Source: Helicovermis profundi
Lineage (GTDB): Bacteria > Bacillota > Clostridia > Peptostreptococcales > Acidaminobacteraceae
Assembly: GCF_033097505.1 (NCBI RefSeq)
Contig: NZ_AP028654.1
Span: 574,001-638,000 of the forward strand
Direction of reading: 5' to 3'
Length of the DNA: 64,000 nt
Positions within the stretch are counted from its first letter, which is position 1. Each line of letters starts with the position of its first letter. The notes under the pieces are model-generated. The model saw only the letters and a program-made list of their open reading frames with translations. It ran no database searches and had not been told where the DNA came from. Of the stretch, positions 8,297 to 18,206 are shown piece after piece. The position numbers were made by a program, and so were the translations under genes.

Positions 8297-8439
8297 TATT
8301 ATTAATAATAGTTTGAAGTATAACAATCATATTACAAAATGTGGCTTTTACTTACAATAAAGGTTAATATATTTATATGAATTAATTTATATGGTCATAT
8401 TTGTAGAATACAATAAACTATTTGATTTAGGAAGGTATT

Positions 8440-9825
8440 ATGAAAAAAAGAGATTTAACAAAAGGAAGTATTACTAAAAATTTACTATTTATGTCTGTTC
8501 CAACCATGATGGGTTTTTTTGCGCAAACTTTATATGATGTTGTTGATATGATGTGGATAGGAAGAATTTCATTTGAAGCAGTTGCAGGAGTAACAATCTT
8601 TGTAACTATATTTTGGGTAGTAGAAGTATTAAATGAAATTATCGGGAGTAGCTCTATATCTTTAATATCACAAAGTTATGGTGAAGGGGATAAAGAAAAA
8701 ACAAAAAAGATTATTGAACAAACTATAACATTTAAAGCATTAGTGGCTATTATTGCATCAATATTTTTGTATTTATTTATTAAGCCACTTGCCTTATTTT
8801 TTGATAGTAATCCTCTTGTTGTTAAAAGTGTGATAAGTTACGGATATATAAGAATATATTTTGTACCAATTATGTTTTCGTCTTTTACGGTAAATACAGC
8901 TCTTAGGTGTATTGGAGACGCAAAAAAACCTCTTTATTTAATGCTTGTAAGTTCCATTATGAATGTAATATTAGATCCAATTTTTATTTTTAAAAGTCTA
9001 CATATTAAATTTCTTTTTATAGATTTTACTTTAAAAGGTTTTGGCATGGGTGTGTTTGGAGCAGCTCTTGCAACAGTTATTAGCATTACATTTGCGTTTT
9101 TAATTGGTATGTATATTCTTCTTGGTGGTAAAACTCATATTAAAATAGAATTTAAAAAACTGTTTAGACTAGATAAAGAAATTGATTTCAAATTAATTAC
9201 AATTGGACTTCCAAATGGTGCAGATTCATTGACTAGAAATTTAAGTAGCTTTGTAGTACTAAAATTAATTGCCATATATGGATCAGTTGCAATTGCAGCT
9301 GCTGGAATTGGTATGAGGATATTAGGTCTTCTATTTATGCCTCTTATTGGACTTATGATGGGTGGAGGAACAATTGTAGGACAAAATATAGGAAACAATC
9401 AAATTGATAGAGCTGAAAAAACAGCATTTGCCGCAGCAAAACTTGGTCTTTTATTTTCATTATTTGCTTCAAGTATTGCGTTTTTATTCAGTAAACAAAT
9501 TATGATGATCTTTACTAATGATATGAGCATTATATTAATAGGAATTCCAATGTTAAAGATTCTTGTAATTAGCACGATATTTATTGCTGTTTTATTTGGA
9601 ATTGCGACCTTATTTTCTGGTTCAGGTTACAATTTTCCATTTTTAGTGTCGAGTGTTGTTGGTAGATGGATTGTTGCAATTCCATTTGCGCTTATTACAG
9701 TTTACTTTCTGCATTTAAGTATTAATTGGTTATGGTTTTCTTTTGTTCTTGGAGATATTGCAGAATCTGTAACAATATATATTTTCTATAAAAAAGGAAA
9801 ATGGAAAGAAAAAAGAGTTGTTTAA
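8440..9825 (+). CDS. MATE family efflux transporter
   Basis: A 461-residue integral membrane protein of the multidrug and toxic compound extrusion family, exporting drugs or metabolites by cation antiport. About 12 hydrophobic segments are visible. The N-terminal half carries FFAQTLYDVVDMMWIGR, the typical MATE first-helix motif with its conserved Asp, and CIGDAKKPLYLML; the second half repeats the pattern with LTRNLSSFVVLKLIA. Strong AGGAAGG site before the ATG. Monocistronic, with a strong terminator after it. Substrate unknown. Confidence 0.9.
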   Translation: MKKRDLTKGSITKNLLFMSVPTMMGFFAQTLYDVVDMMWIGRISFEAVAGVTIFVTIFWVVEVLNEIIGSSSISLISQSYGEGDKEKTKKIIEQTITFKALVAIIASIFLYLFIKPLALFFDSNPLVVKSVISYGYIRIYFVPIMFSSFTVNTALRCIGDAKKPLYLMLVSSIMNVILDPIFIFKSLHIKFLFIDFTLKGFGMGVFGAALATVISITFAFLIGMYILLGGKTHIKIEFKKLFRLDKEIDFKLITIGLPNGADSLTRNLSSFVVLKLIAIYGSVAIAAAGIGMRILGLLFMPLIGLMMGGGTIVGQNIGNNQIDRAEKTAFAAAKLGLLFSLFASSIAFLFSKQIMMIFTNDMSIILIGIPMLKILVISTIFIAVLFGIATLFSGSGYNFPFLVSSVVGRWIVAIPFALITVYFLHLSINWLWFSFVLGDIAESVTIYIFYKKGKWKEKRVV

Positions 9826-9894
9826 AAATTTTTAATATTAGCGAAATTTGTTATAAAAACTTTGAATGTAGAAATTTCACAAACACATTATTAA

Positions 9895-9938
9895 AAGATG
9901 GTTAGATATTAATATATCTAACCATCTTTATTTTTTTA
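9895..9938 (+). terminator. Intrinsic terminator
   Basis: A 16-bp perfect stem (AAAGATGGTTAGATAT and its complement) with a 4-nt loop, followed by a T-rich tract, directly after the MATE gene. Confidence 0.9.
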
Positions 9939-10000
9939 GTTATTAAAATTATAAAAGGGTATATCTATAATATTATAAACTAAGTGAAGTGGAGGTTTTT

Positions 10001-10900
10001 ATGAAAATTGGTTTAGTAGGACTAGGTAAGATGGGAAGAAATTTAGCACTTAATATGCATGATAATAAATTTGATGTTGTTGTTTATAATAGAAACAGTG
10101 AAAAAACAAAGGAGTTTATTGAAAAAGGTATTGAAGGTGCTTTTACTTATAAAGAATTAATTGATAAATTGGATGATAAAAGAAAAATAGTTTGGATAAT
10201 GGTGCCTTCTGGCCATGCAGTTGACACGGTAATTAGCCAAATAAAACCATTTTTAAGAAAAGGTGATCTTGTGATAGACGGTGGTAATTCAAAATACACT
10301 GATACAATAAAAAGAGGAAAAATGCTTAAAACGGACGGTATTCATTATATGGATGTTGGAACTAGTGGTGGAACTAATGGTGCTAGAAATGGTGCTTGTA
10401 TGATGATTGGCGGAGAAAAGTCAGACTACGAAGAACTAAAAACTATGTTTGAAGCCGTTTGCGTTACAGATGGTCAAATGTATCTTGGTAAAAATGGAAG
10501 CGGACACTTTGTTAAGATGATTCATAACGGAGTAGAATATGGAATGATGCAAGCTATTGCTGAAGGCTTCGAAATCTTAGAGGCGAGTGATTTTGAGCTT
10601 GATAATTATGATGTGTCAAAAGTGTGGTCGAATGGTTCTATAATAGAAAGTTATCTAATGAGCACTGCAAATAAAGCATTTTCAAAAAATAAAAAACTTG
10701 AAGGTATTGTTGATGAAATTGATTCATCTGGTGAAGGACTTTGGACTGTTGAAGAAGCGCTTAAATTAAAACTTCCGTCATATGTAATTACGGCTTCACT
10801 AATGAAAAGATTTGAATCAAAGCAAAATGAAAGATTTTCAAATAAAGTTGTAGCTGCACTACGAAATGAATTTGGTGGTCATAAAATATACAAAAAATAG
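10001..10900 (+). CDS. gnd: 6-phosphogluconate dehydrogenase, decarboxylating (short NAD-type)
   Basis: Oxidatively decarboxylates 6-phosphogluconate to ribulose 5-phosphate. At 299 residues it belongs to the short class (YqeC/GndA-like), not the ~470-residue form. Rossmann motif GLVGLGKMGRN at the N-terminus, the substrate-binding VDVGTSGGTNGAR-type segment, and the catalytic GHFVKMIHNGVEYGMMQ with Lys and Asn. I chose ATG 10001 after GGAGG; a start four codons upstream overlaps that site. It lies 11 nt upstream of zwf, forming an oxidative pentose-phosphate pair that supplies reducing power and ribose. Confidence 0.92.
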   Translation: MKIGLVGLGKMGRNLALNMHDNKFDVVVYNRNSEKTKEFIEKGIEGAFTYKELIDKLDDKRKIVWIMVPSGHAVDTVISQIKPFLRKGDLVIDGGNSKYTDTIKRGKMLKTDGIHYMDVGTSGGTNGARNGACMMIGGEKSDYEELKTMFEAVCVTDGQMYLGKNGSGHFVKMIHNGVEYGMMQAIAEGFEILEASDFELDNYDVSKVWSNGSIIESYLMSTANKAFSKNKKLEGIVDEIDSSGEGLWTVEEALKLKLPSYVITASLMKRFESKQNERFSNKVVAALRNEFGGHKIYKK

Positions 10901-10911
10901 GATGTGGATTT

Positions 10912-12390
10912 ATGAAAGACTGTGTAATTGTTTTATTTGGAGGAACAGGAAATCTAGCATATAAGAAGCTTTATCCAGCTCTTTATAAATTATACGAAAG
11001 AAATCTTATGCCAAATAAATTTGTAATTCTAAGTTTAGGAAGAAGAAATATAGAACTCGTAGAATTTAAGAATATAGTTAAATTAAAAATAAAGCAATTT
11101 TCTAATGGATATAATGAAAAAGTTTTAAATGGATTTGTTGATTTTATTAAATATCAAATTCTTAATTTCGATAAAATTAATGATTATGTGATTTTAAAAG
11201 GTAGAATTGATGATTGCGTATGTAGTGAAAAAATGCCTCAAAATAGAATTTTTTATTTGGCAACTGCACCAGGATATTTTGAAATTATTACAAATAATTT
11301 AGAACTTTCAGGGATTCTTGATATAAAAAAAGATGCCTATAAAAGAATTGTAATTGAAAAACCATTTGGTAAAGATTTAGCTGAAGCAAAATCAATAAAT
11401 AAAACTTTAAGAAAAGTATTTTCTGAAAATGAAATTTATAGAACTGATCATTATCTAGGAAAAGCTATGATTCAAAATATTATGGTACTAAGGTTTTCGA
11501 ATGCTTTGTTTGAGCCTCTTTGGAATAGTGAATGTATTGATAATGTTCAAATCACTGTATCAGAAACAATAGGAGTTGAAGAAAGAGGTGGTTATTATGA
11601 AACTTCAGGTGCATTTAGAGATATGATTCAGAGCCATTTAATTCAAATATTAGCCCTTTTTGCTATGGATGTTCCAAATTCTCTTGAAACCGAAGATATA
11701 AGAAATGAAAAAGTGAAAGTTATAAAAGCTATGAAGTTTTTTACAAATAAGGATATTGTAGATAATTTAGTTCTTGGTCAATACGAAGGAAATTCTGATG
11801 TAAAAAGCTATGTAGATGAAAGTAAAGTTAATCCAAATTCGCTTACAGAAACTTTCGTAGCTATTGGAATCGATATTAATAATAAAAGGTGGAAAGGTAC
11901 AAAATTTTATTTAAGAACTGGAAAAAGGCTTAAGAAAAAAATAGCTGAGATTGTTGTAGAATTTAAAAACACAACTGTAAATAAATTTTATTATGATTTA
12001 CTTAAAAACAAAGATAATGCCGTAAACAGTGCAAATCTACTTAGAATTAAGATTCAACCTGAAGAAGGAATAAGTCTAAGTTTTAATGTAAAAAAACCAT
12101 CTACAGATAATATTATAGTTCAAAAAGAAATGGATTACTGTCAAAGTTGCGATATTGATATGAAGTCACCTGAGGCATATGAAAAACTCATAATTGATGC
12201 TATTAGTGGAGATCAGTCACTTTATGCAAGATGGGATGAAGTAGAGGCTGCATGGTCTTTTGTTGATAAAATATCAAAAACTTGCTTAGATAGAAGTAGA
12301 TTATTAAAAAAATACAAATCAAGTACATGGGGGCCAAAAGAAGCTGAACTTATGATGAAAAAAAATGATTTAAAATGGTGGAGTAAATAA
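10912..12390 (+). CDS. zwf: Glucose-6-phosphate 1-dehydrogenase
   Basis: Oxidises glucose 6-phosphate to 6-phosphogluconolactone. 492 residues, the usual length. N-terminal nucleotide loop FGGTGNLAYKKLYPALYKL (GxTGxLA), catalytic YRTDHYLGKAMIQN near residue 178, and substrate-binding FYLRTGKRLKKK. It follows gnd at 11 nt and precedes the cyclase-family gene at 18 nt, so all three are probably one operon. No lactonase gene is adjacent, unless the next gene, a hydrolase-like fold, has a related role, which is speculative. Confidence 0.93.
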   Translation: MKDCVIVLFGGTGNLAYKKLYPALYKLYERNLMPNKFVILSLGRRNIELVEFKNIVKLKIKQFSNGYNEKVLNGFVDFIKYQILNFDKINDYVILKGRIDDCVCSEKMPQNRIFYLATAPGYFEIITNNLELSGILDIKKDAYKRIVIEKPFGKDLAEAKSINKTLRKVFSENEIYRTDHYLGKAMIQNIMVLRFSNALFEPLWNSECIDNVQITVSETIGVEERGGYYETSGAFRDMIQSHLIQILALFAMDVPNSLETEDIRNEKVKVIKAMKFFTNKDIVDNLVLGQYEGNSDVKSYVDESKVNPNSLTETFVAIGIDINNKRWKGTKFYLRTGKRLKKKIAEIVVEFKNTTVNKFYYDLLKNKDNAVNSANLLRIKIQPEEGISLSFNVKKPSTDNIIVQKEMDYCQSCDIDMKSPEAYEKLIIDAISGDQSLYARWDEVEAAWSFVDKISKTCLDRSRLLKKYKSSTWGPKEAELMMKKNDLKWWSK

Positions 12391-12408
12391 AAAAAAGAGG
12401 GTGTTAAT

Positions 12409-13026
12409 TTGATTTATGATATTTCTATGAGTATAGATAAAAACATGAAAGTTTATAAGAATAAAGCAGAAAAAATCCCTAAATTAGAATTTACAAAATC
12501 TCATGAAAAAGATAATATGTGTGAGAGTAGGATTATTCTTGAAATGCATACAGGAACACATTTAGATGCTCCGTATCATATGTTAAATGAGGGAAAAACT
12601 ATTGATGAAATTAATTTAGATACATTAGTTACAGATTGTAGAGTGATTGATTTATCACATATAAAAGAAAAAATTACAAAAATAGATTTAGAGGATTTTC
12701 ATATTAAAAAAAATGAATTTATTCTTTTTAAAACTAGTAATTCTAGTAATTTATTATTTAATCCTAATTTTGTTTACCTAGATAAATCAGGAGCAGAGTA
12801 TCTTCTTAAATGCGGAGTTATTGGAATTGGAACGGATGGCCTCGGTATTGAAAGGAGTCAAAAAAATCATGAAACTCATAAAATACTTCTTGGAAATGAT
12901 ATTAATATTATAGAGGGACTTGATTTAAAAGATATTGAAGAAGGCATTTATAAATTGATTGCACTTCCCCTAAAAATAAAAGGCGCAGAAGCTTCACCAG
13001 TTCGCGCCATTTTGATAAAAGAATAG
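12409..13026 (+). CDS. Cyclase family protein (kynurenine formamidase-like amidohydrolase)
   Basis: A 205-residue member of the Cyclase family (PF04199), metal-dependent hydrolases that include arylformamidases. The metal motif EMHTGTHLDAPYH (HxGTHxDxPxH) lies near residues 46-58, followed by IGTDGLGIERS and the terminal LPLKIKGAEASPVRAIL typical of the family. The start is TTG after AGAGGGTG. It is the third gene of the gnd-zwf run. The substrate is not predictable from sequence; a role in tryptophan degradation is not supported by neighbours. Confidence 0.85.
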   Translation: MIYDISMSIDKNMKVYKNKAEKIPKLEFTKSHEKDNMCESRIILEMHTGTHLDAPYHMLNEGKTIDEINLDTLVTDCRVIDLSHIKEKITKIDLEDFHIKKNEFILFKTSNSSNLLFNPNFVYLDKSGAEYLLKCGVIGIGTDGLGIERSQKNHETHKILLGNDINIIEGLDLKDIEEGIYKLIALPLKIKGAEASPVRAILIKE

Positions 13027-13030
13027 ATTG

Positions 13031-13867
13031 TCATTTGTTTTTAGTATTAACATATACCGCAAAAACAATAATAAAAACTCCAATAATGGAGTATATATCT
13101 GGAATTTCGCTCCAAAAGATTAATCCTATTAATGTTGAAAATACTATATTAGCGTTTGAATAAATTGCAAGTTCAGACGCTGGAGCATATTTGTAGGCAT
13201 TTGTCATAAAGAGCTGAGCAATGAGCGCGCTTACTCCGATTGATATTAGGGATATAAATTCAAATAATGTTGGAATTTTAAAATTGCCCATTAGCATTAA
13301 GGGAAACATAACTACAGAAGAAAAAAGACAAAAATAGAATACTATTAATTTTGCTTTATCATATTTTGTTAATTTCCTTATAGTAGTGTAAGCACTACCT
13401 GCAAAAAAAGCTCCAAATAAACCGCTAAGTGCAGGTAAAAATGTATAATCAAAGCTAGGTTTTAAAACAAGTATAGCGCCAGTAACTGCCAGAACAAGAC
13501 TAATTAATTTATATTTAGTAATTTTTTCTTTAAGAAATATTACAGAAAGTATAAGGACAAAAAATGGTGATAATTTATTTATTATAACTGCATCAGAAAG
13601 CTTTAAATGAGCTAAAGAATTGTAATATAACGCGACGCCAAATAAACCAAAAATAGACCTAAGTGACATTAATTTTATATTGTTTGGTTTTAAAGGTGTT
13701 TTATTTTTATATAATGAAAAAGATATTACTATTAATCCTATAAAATTTCTAAAGAAGATTTTTTCAACTTGAGGAATATTAGGTGCTGATTTTACTGATG
13801 TTGCCATTAATGCAAAGAATAAAGATGATGCAAGTATAAAAAGTATACCTTTATTTTTTTTTATCAT
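13031..13867 (-). CDS. EamA/DMT family transporter
   Basis: A 278-residue membrane protein with ten predicted helices in two internally related EamA halves, the drug/metabolite transporter architecture. N-terminal ILFILASSLFFALMATSVK, then FFRNFIGLIVISFSL, and AVTGAILVLKP closing the first repeat; the second half ends in IIGVFIIVFAVYVN. AGGAG precedes the ATG. Its stop lies only 4 nt from the cyclase stop, so the genes converge with almost no space. Substrate unknown. Confidence 0.85.
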   Translation of the reverse strand: MIKKNKGILFILASSLFFALMATSVKSAPNIPQVEKIFFRNFIGLIVISFSLYKNKTPLKPNNIKLMSLRSIFGLFGVALYYNSLAHLKLSDAVIINKLSPFFVLILSVIFLKEKITKYKLISLVLAVTGAILVLKPSFDYTFLPALSGLFGAFFAGSAYTTIRKLTKYDKAKLIVFYFCLFSSVVMFPLMLMGNFKIPTLFEFISLISIGVSALIAQLFMTNAYKYAPASELAIYSNANIVFSTLIGLIFWSEIPDIYSIIGVFIIVFAVYVNTKNK

Positions 13868-13981
13868 ATTTTTCTCCTAAAATAAGTTGATAATTGCTGT
13901 CAATTAATATTATAATGAAAAGTGTGCAAAAGCAAATATATAGAGAGAGATTTACACATTATTGAGGTAAAAGGAGGAAAA

Positions 13982-14761
13982 ATGAATTTTAAGTTTTTAG
14001 AATTAAAAAAGGAAGAAAGTATTGCAATTGTTTCTTTTAATAGGGAAAAAGCTCTAAATGCGTTAAATTCAGCTATGCTTGATGAAATTAGTGATATGAC
14101 AAAATTACTTAAAAATGATGAAGAAGTAAACGTTGTTATTTTCACTGGAAAAGGTAAAGCTTTTATTGCTGGAGCTGATATCTCTGAGATGGAAAAATTG
14201 AATTCATTTGAGGGAATGGCTTTTGGAAAAAAAGGTAGCGAAGTTTTTACTATGATAGAAAATTTAGAAAAACCTACAATTGCAGCTATTAATGGTTATG
14301 CACTTGGAGGTGGGTGTGAATTTGCTATGGCTTGTGATATTCGCCTTGCATCATCAAAAGCAAAATTTGGTCAACCGGAAGTAGGACTTGGTATTATACC
14401 AGGCTTCTCGGGTACTCAAAGATTGCCTAAATTAGTTGGCTTAGCTAAAGCAAAGGAATTAATATTTACAGGAGATATCATTTCTAGTGAAGAGGCAAAA
14501 TCTATTGGGCTTATTACTTATATTTATGAAGCTGACGAATTAATGGAAAATGCTAAAACTTTAGCTAAAAAAATAAGTAAAAATGCGCAGCTAGCTGTTA
14601 GAAATGCAAAACGATCAATTAATGAAGGTTTTAATAAAGATATGGTTTCAGCGTCTTCAATTGAAGCCACGTACTTTGGAATGTGTTTTTCTAGTGAAGA
14701 TCAAAAAAATGGTATGAAAGCTTTTTTAAATAAAGAAAAAGTAAAATTTATTACTAAATAA
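13982..14761 (+). CDS. crt: 3-hydroxybutyryl-CoA dehydratase (crotonase)
   Basis: Interconverts 3-hydroxybutyryl-CoA and crotonyl-CoA, a step in butyrate formation. 259 residues from the ATG after AAAGGAGG; an upstream in-frame start at 13922 would only add 20 unconserved residues. Crotonase signatures: KGKAFIAGADISEM (oxyanion hole), YALGGGCEFAMACD with the catalytic Glu, and GQPEVGLGIIPGFSGTQRL with the second Glu. Followed by hbd at 48 nt. The thiolase and Bcd/Etf genes often clustered with these are not in the window. Confidence 0.92.
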   Translation: MNFKFLELKKEESIAIVSFNREKALNALNSAMLDEISDMTKLLKNDEEVNVVIFTGKGKAFIAGADISEMEKLNSFEGMAFGKKGSEVFTMIENLEKPTIAAINGYALGGGCEFAMACDIRLASSKAKFGQPEVGLGIIPGFSGTQRLPKLVGLAKAKELIFTGDIISSEEAKSIGLITYIYEADELMENAKTLAKKISKNAQLAVRNAKRSINEGFNKDMVSASSIEATYFGMCFSSEDQKNGMKAFLNKEKVKFITK

Positions 14762-14809
14762 AGATATGCAAAACAGTCTATGAAAAAGTAAAATCAGGGG
14801 GATTATTTT

Positions 14810-15655
14810 ATGAAGAAAATTGGTGTAATCGGTGCTGGAACAATGGGCAACGGTATAGTACAAGCATTTGCTGAAGCAAATTATGAAGTCTATATGATGG
14901 ATGTTAATCCTGAAGCAATTGATAAAGGATTAAAAAATATTACAAGATTATTAGATAGAAAAGTAAGTAAAGAAAAGATCGATAATGATAGAAAAGAAGA
15001 AATTTTAGCAAATATTTCTGGAGTTTCGGAAATGAATTTTTTATCAGATTGCGATTTATTAATAGAAGCAGCAACTGAAAATGTAGTAATTAAGAAAAAA
15101 ATATTTGAAAATATGGACTCGGTTGCGAAAGAAGGAGCAATTCTTGCAAGTAACACTTCTTCTCTTTCAATTACAGAAATTGCAGCAGTAACAAATAGAC
15201 CACAAAATGTTATTGGTATGCATTTTTTTAATCCGGTTCCAGTTATGAAATTAGTTGAAGTTATTGACGGAATTGCAACTAGTGAAGAAACTTTTGATAA
15301 AGTTTTTAATCTTGCAAAAGCAATAGGAAAAGAGCCAATTAAAGTTGAAGAGGCACCGGGCTTTGTGGTAAACAGAATTCTTATACCTATGATTAATGAG
15401 GCTATAGGAATTTACGCTGAAGGTGTTGCTTCTGCAAAAGATATAGATAATGCTATGATGCTTGGAGCAAACCATCCTATTGGACCTTTAGCACTTGCAG
15501 ATTTAATAGGTAATGATGTAAATCTAGCTATTATGGAAGTTCTATATACTGAATTTGCTGATAGTAAATATAGACCGCATCCATTGCTTAAAAAGATGGT
15601 TAGAGGTGGTTTATTAGGAAGAAAGTCTGGCAAAGGATTCTATGAATATAAATAA
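14810..15655 (+). CDS. hbd: 3-hydroxybutyryl-CoA dehydrogenase
   Basis: Reduces acetoacetyl-CoA to 3-hydroxybutyryl-CoA. 281 residues, typical of clostridial Hbd. NAD-binding [13 protein letters not shown] at the N-terminus, catalytic [34 protein letters not shown], and the C-terminal LADLIGNDV and [15 protein letters not shown] segments. GGGGG site before the ATG. Forms an operon with crt. Direction in vivo (butyrate synthesis versus beta-oxidation) cannot be settled here. Confidence 0.93.
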   Translation: MKKIGVIGAGTMGNGIVQAFAEANYEVYMMDVNPEAIDKGLKNITRLLDRKVSKEKIDNDRKEEILANISGVSEMNFLSDCDLLIEAATENVVIKKKIFENMDSVAKEGAILASNTSSLSITEIAAVTNRPQNVIGMHFFNPVPVMKLVEVIDGIATSEETFDKVFNLAKAIGKEPIKVEEAPGFVVNRILIPMINEAIGIYAEGVASAKDIDNAMMLGANHPIGPLALADLIGNDVNLAIMEVLYTEFADSKYRPHPLLKKMVRGGLLGRKSGKGFYEYK

Positions 15656-15776
15656 TTAACGATTAAAATTAAAATGTAATAATAATGTTATTAAAAAAAC
15701 ACTAAAATATGATAAAATGTATTTTGTTAATAATTATATAAATTTTGTTACATTGTAATTTTGAGAGGAGATACAA

Positions 15777-16724
15777 ATGAAGTTTCATTTTAAAGTTTTT
15801 ATTATTTCGTTTATATGTTTTTCACTTATTTTAGGTTCTGGACTATACTTATTTGATCAACATTACATTTCTGTAAGCAAGGCAAGTGAGAAAAAGATAG
15901 CAGAAAAACCAGTTGTTATTTTGCCCAAAGAAGAAAAACCAGTAGATAATAGAACTAAACTTCAAAAGTTAATAGATGATAGTAAAAGGGTAAATATACT
16001 GTTTTATGGTATTGACGGTGGAAGAGCAGATACTATAGTAGTTATGAGTTATGATCCAAAGAAAAAATACGTTGATTTAATATCAGTACCTCGTGATACT
16101 TATAATTATGTTGATGGACATGATGCTTTAGATCAGAAAAAAATTAACTCAGTATATGGTTACAAAGAAAAAGGTGGTTCAAAAGGTTTAAAAAATGAAG
16201 TTAGTAAACTGCTTGGAATTCCAATTGAAAGTTACGTTAAAATTAAATACTCTGGTGTGAAAGATATTATTGATGTACTTGGTGGAATTGAAGTGAATGT
16301 TCCTTTTGATATGGATTATGATGATCCATATGCAGAACCAGAACTTCATATTCATTTGAAAAAAGGTAAACAGCTACTAGATGGACAAAAATCAATTGAA
16401 TATCTAAGGTGGAGAAAAAATAACGGAGAATATGGCGATGGCGATCTTGGAAGGATAAATAGACAACAAAACTTTATGAAATCTGTTGTAAAAAAATCAT
16501 TTGGCTTTAAACTTCCTTCTGTTATAAAAACTGCATTTAATTATGTTCAAACTGATGCGGGACTTGATGAGATGATTTATTATGGTTCATCTGCTATAGG
16601 AATGGATTTTGGTAATCTAAAAACATATAGACTTCCTGGTGAAGCTAGTGAAAATGGATCTTTTTATATCCATGATCCATCAAAGACTGAAGAATTATTA
16701 GAACAAATATATGAAAGAAAATAG
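15777..16724 (+). CDS. LytR-CpsA-Psr (LCP) family protein
   Basis: LCP enzymes transfer polyprenyl-linked glycopolymers such as teichoic acids or capsules to peptidoglycan outside the membrane. 315 residues: one N-terminal membrane anchor (~residues 7-26), a short linker rich in Lys/Glu/Pro, then the LCP domain with NILFYGIDGGRADTIVVMSYD, SVPRDTYNYVDG (conserved Arg/Asp), KINSVYGYKEKGG, and the pyrophosphate-binding YLRWRKNNGEYGDGDLGRINRQQ-type region. A good GAGGAG site and a terminator bracket a single gene. Confidence 0.92.
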   Translation: MKFHFKVFIISFICFSLILGSGLYLFDQHYISVSKASEKKIAEKPVVILPKEEKPVDNRTKLQKLIDDSKRVNILFYGIDGGRADTIVVMSYDPKKKYVDLISVPRDTYNYVDGHDALDQKKINSVYGYKEKGGSKGLKNEVSKLLGIPIESYVKIKYSGVKDIIDVLGGIEVNVPFDMDYDDPYAEPELHIHLKKGKQLLDGQKSIEYLRWRKNNGEYGDGDLGRINRQQNFMKSVVKKSFGFKLPSVIKTAFNYVQTDAGLDEMIYYGSSAIGMDFGNLKTYRLPGEASENGSFYIHDPSKTEELLEQIYERK

Positions 16725-16736
16725 TATAAATACTTT

Positions 16737-16771
16737 AAGCAGATAATTTTAATTAATTATCTGCTTTTTTA
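16737..16771 (+). terminator. Intrinsic terminator
   Basis: AAGCAGATAATT / AATTATCTGCTT stem followed by T residues, 13 nt after the LCP gene. Confidence 0.9.
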
Positions 16772-16945
16772 ATCTGTATTTTTTAGTAAATATAGAAATT
16801 TTACCTCAAAATACTGAAATGATAAAAAATTATTACTAAAAATGATAAATAGGTTTTTTATTTATATAAAATTTTATATAATACTATTATGATGTTTTTA
16901 TATGAATAATAAAGATACTTTTATATACAAGTTTGAGGAGTTAAT

Positions 16946-18205
16946 ATGTTAATAAAAAATAAAACGAAAATAACACGTGGAAAGCTTGTTCGTCTACTAC
17001 TTGTAGCAGCGGTTATTGGCATAGTTACAGGAATACTTGGAATGGCATTTAATTACATCATTACTAATGCGTCACATAGCATTGCTGAAAGTAATTTAAT
17101 GAACAATAAATTAAAGTTTATTATTGTTCCAATTATAGGTGGTATATTATTATCTTTAATATATAAATTTGCCTTAAATGAAAATGAAACAGGCTTTGGA
17201 GTTCACGAAGTTTATGAAGAAATAAACCATATACATACATTTTTAATGAAACCTAAAAGTGTTGCCATAAAATTAATTGGAACGTTAGTAACTCTTATAA
17301 GTGGGTTATCTGCGGGTAAACAAGGTCCGATTGTTCATTTAGGTGGTGCTGTAGGTTCAAATATAGGATATTTATTTAAATTAGATGATGAAGAAATTAA
17401 AATACTTGTACTTTGTGGTGTTTCTGGTGCACTTGCGGGTGTTTTTGATGAGCCAATATTTGCAAGTATCTTTGTTATAGAAGTATTGCTTATTAGGGAT
17501 TACGTTGCATATTCAACTCCAATAATGATGTCAGCTGCTATGTCGGTATTTATTAGAAGAGCGTTTCTTGGAATCGTACCGTTTGTAAATTTATCCGGTA
17601 CATTTGCAGTTGGTTCATATAAAGAGTATATACTTTTTTTAATACTTGGATTACTTATGGGAATTGTTTCTGGAATCTACATTTACCTAATAAAAAAAGT
17701 TACTTTTTTTAAAATCAAATCAAAACTTCCATATTATTTAGCACCATTAATTGGCTCTATTTTAATAGCTTTAATAGGATATTTTTATCCAGAGATATTT
17801 GATTTACACTTTAATTCAACAAAACATATATTTTTAAATAACTATAGTCTGAAATTTCTTATAATTATTGTTTTTATAAAAATAATAGCCACAGCAATAA
17901 CACTTGGAACAGGTGGATTTGGTGGAGGATTTATGCCGGGAGTATTTATAGGAGCAGCCTCTGGAGGTGCTTTTAGTTTAATACTAATGAATAATTTTGG
18001 AATTAATTTAGATTATTCCCTCTACGCTTTAGTAGGGATGGCAGCAATGTTTTCAGGATTTTCAGGAGCGCCACTCGCAGCCACATTACTTGCAGTAGAA
18101 CTCTCAGGTAACAAAGAAATAATGCTTCCGATATTTATTACCTGCATAATAAGCACAGTAATAACCCATTGCTTTATAAAAAGAAGTTTGTACTTTGACT
18201 TATAA
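16946..18205 (+). CDS. ClC-family chloride channel/transporter lacking the gating and proton glutamates
   Basis: A 419-residue ClC protein with ~10-12 hydrophobic helices and no C-terminal CBS domains. It contains LSAGKQGPIVHLGGAVGS (residues ~120-137), VFDEPIFASIFVIEVLL and GTGGFGGGFMPGVFIGA. In typical exchangers the second motif reads GxEGP, with the external gating Glu; here it is GKQGP, so Gln replaces it. The internal proton-relay Glu (IEE) reads IEV. The anion-selectivity loop GSGIP is GFGVH. From known E-to-Q mutants these changes predict an uncoupled or channel-like protein. The anion is unknown. Confidence 0.85.
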   Translation: MLIKNKTKITRGKLVRLLLVAAVIGIVTGILGMAFNYIITNASHSIAESNLMNNKLKFIIVPIIGGILLSLIYKFALNENETGFGVHEVYEEINHIHTFLMKPKSVAIKLIGTLVTLISGLSAGKQGPIVHLGGAVGSNIGYLFKLDDEEIKILVLCGVSGALAGVFDEPIFASIFVIEVLLIRDYVAYSTPIMMSAAMSVFIRRAFLGIVPFVNLSGTFAVGSYKEYILFLILGLLMGIVSGIYIYLIKKVTFFKIKSKLPYYLAPLIGSILIALIGYFYPEIFDLHFNSTKHIFLNNYSLKFLIIIVFIKIIATAITLGTGGFGGGFMPGVFIGAASGGAFSLILMNNFGINLDYSLYALVGMAAMFSGFSGAPLAATLLAVELSGNKEIMLPIFITCIISTVITHCFIKRSLYFDL

Positions 18206-18206
18206 A

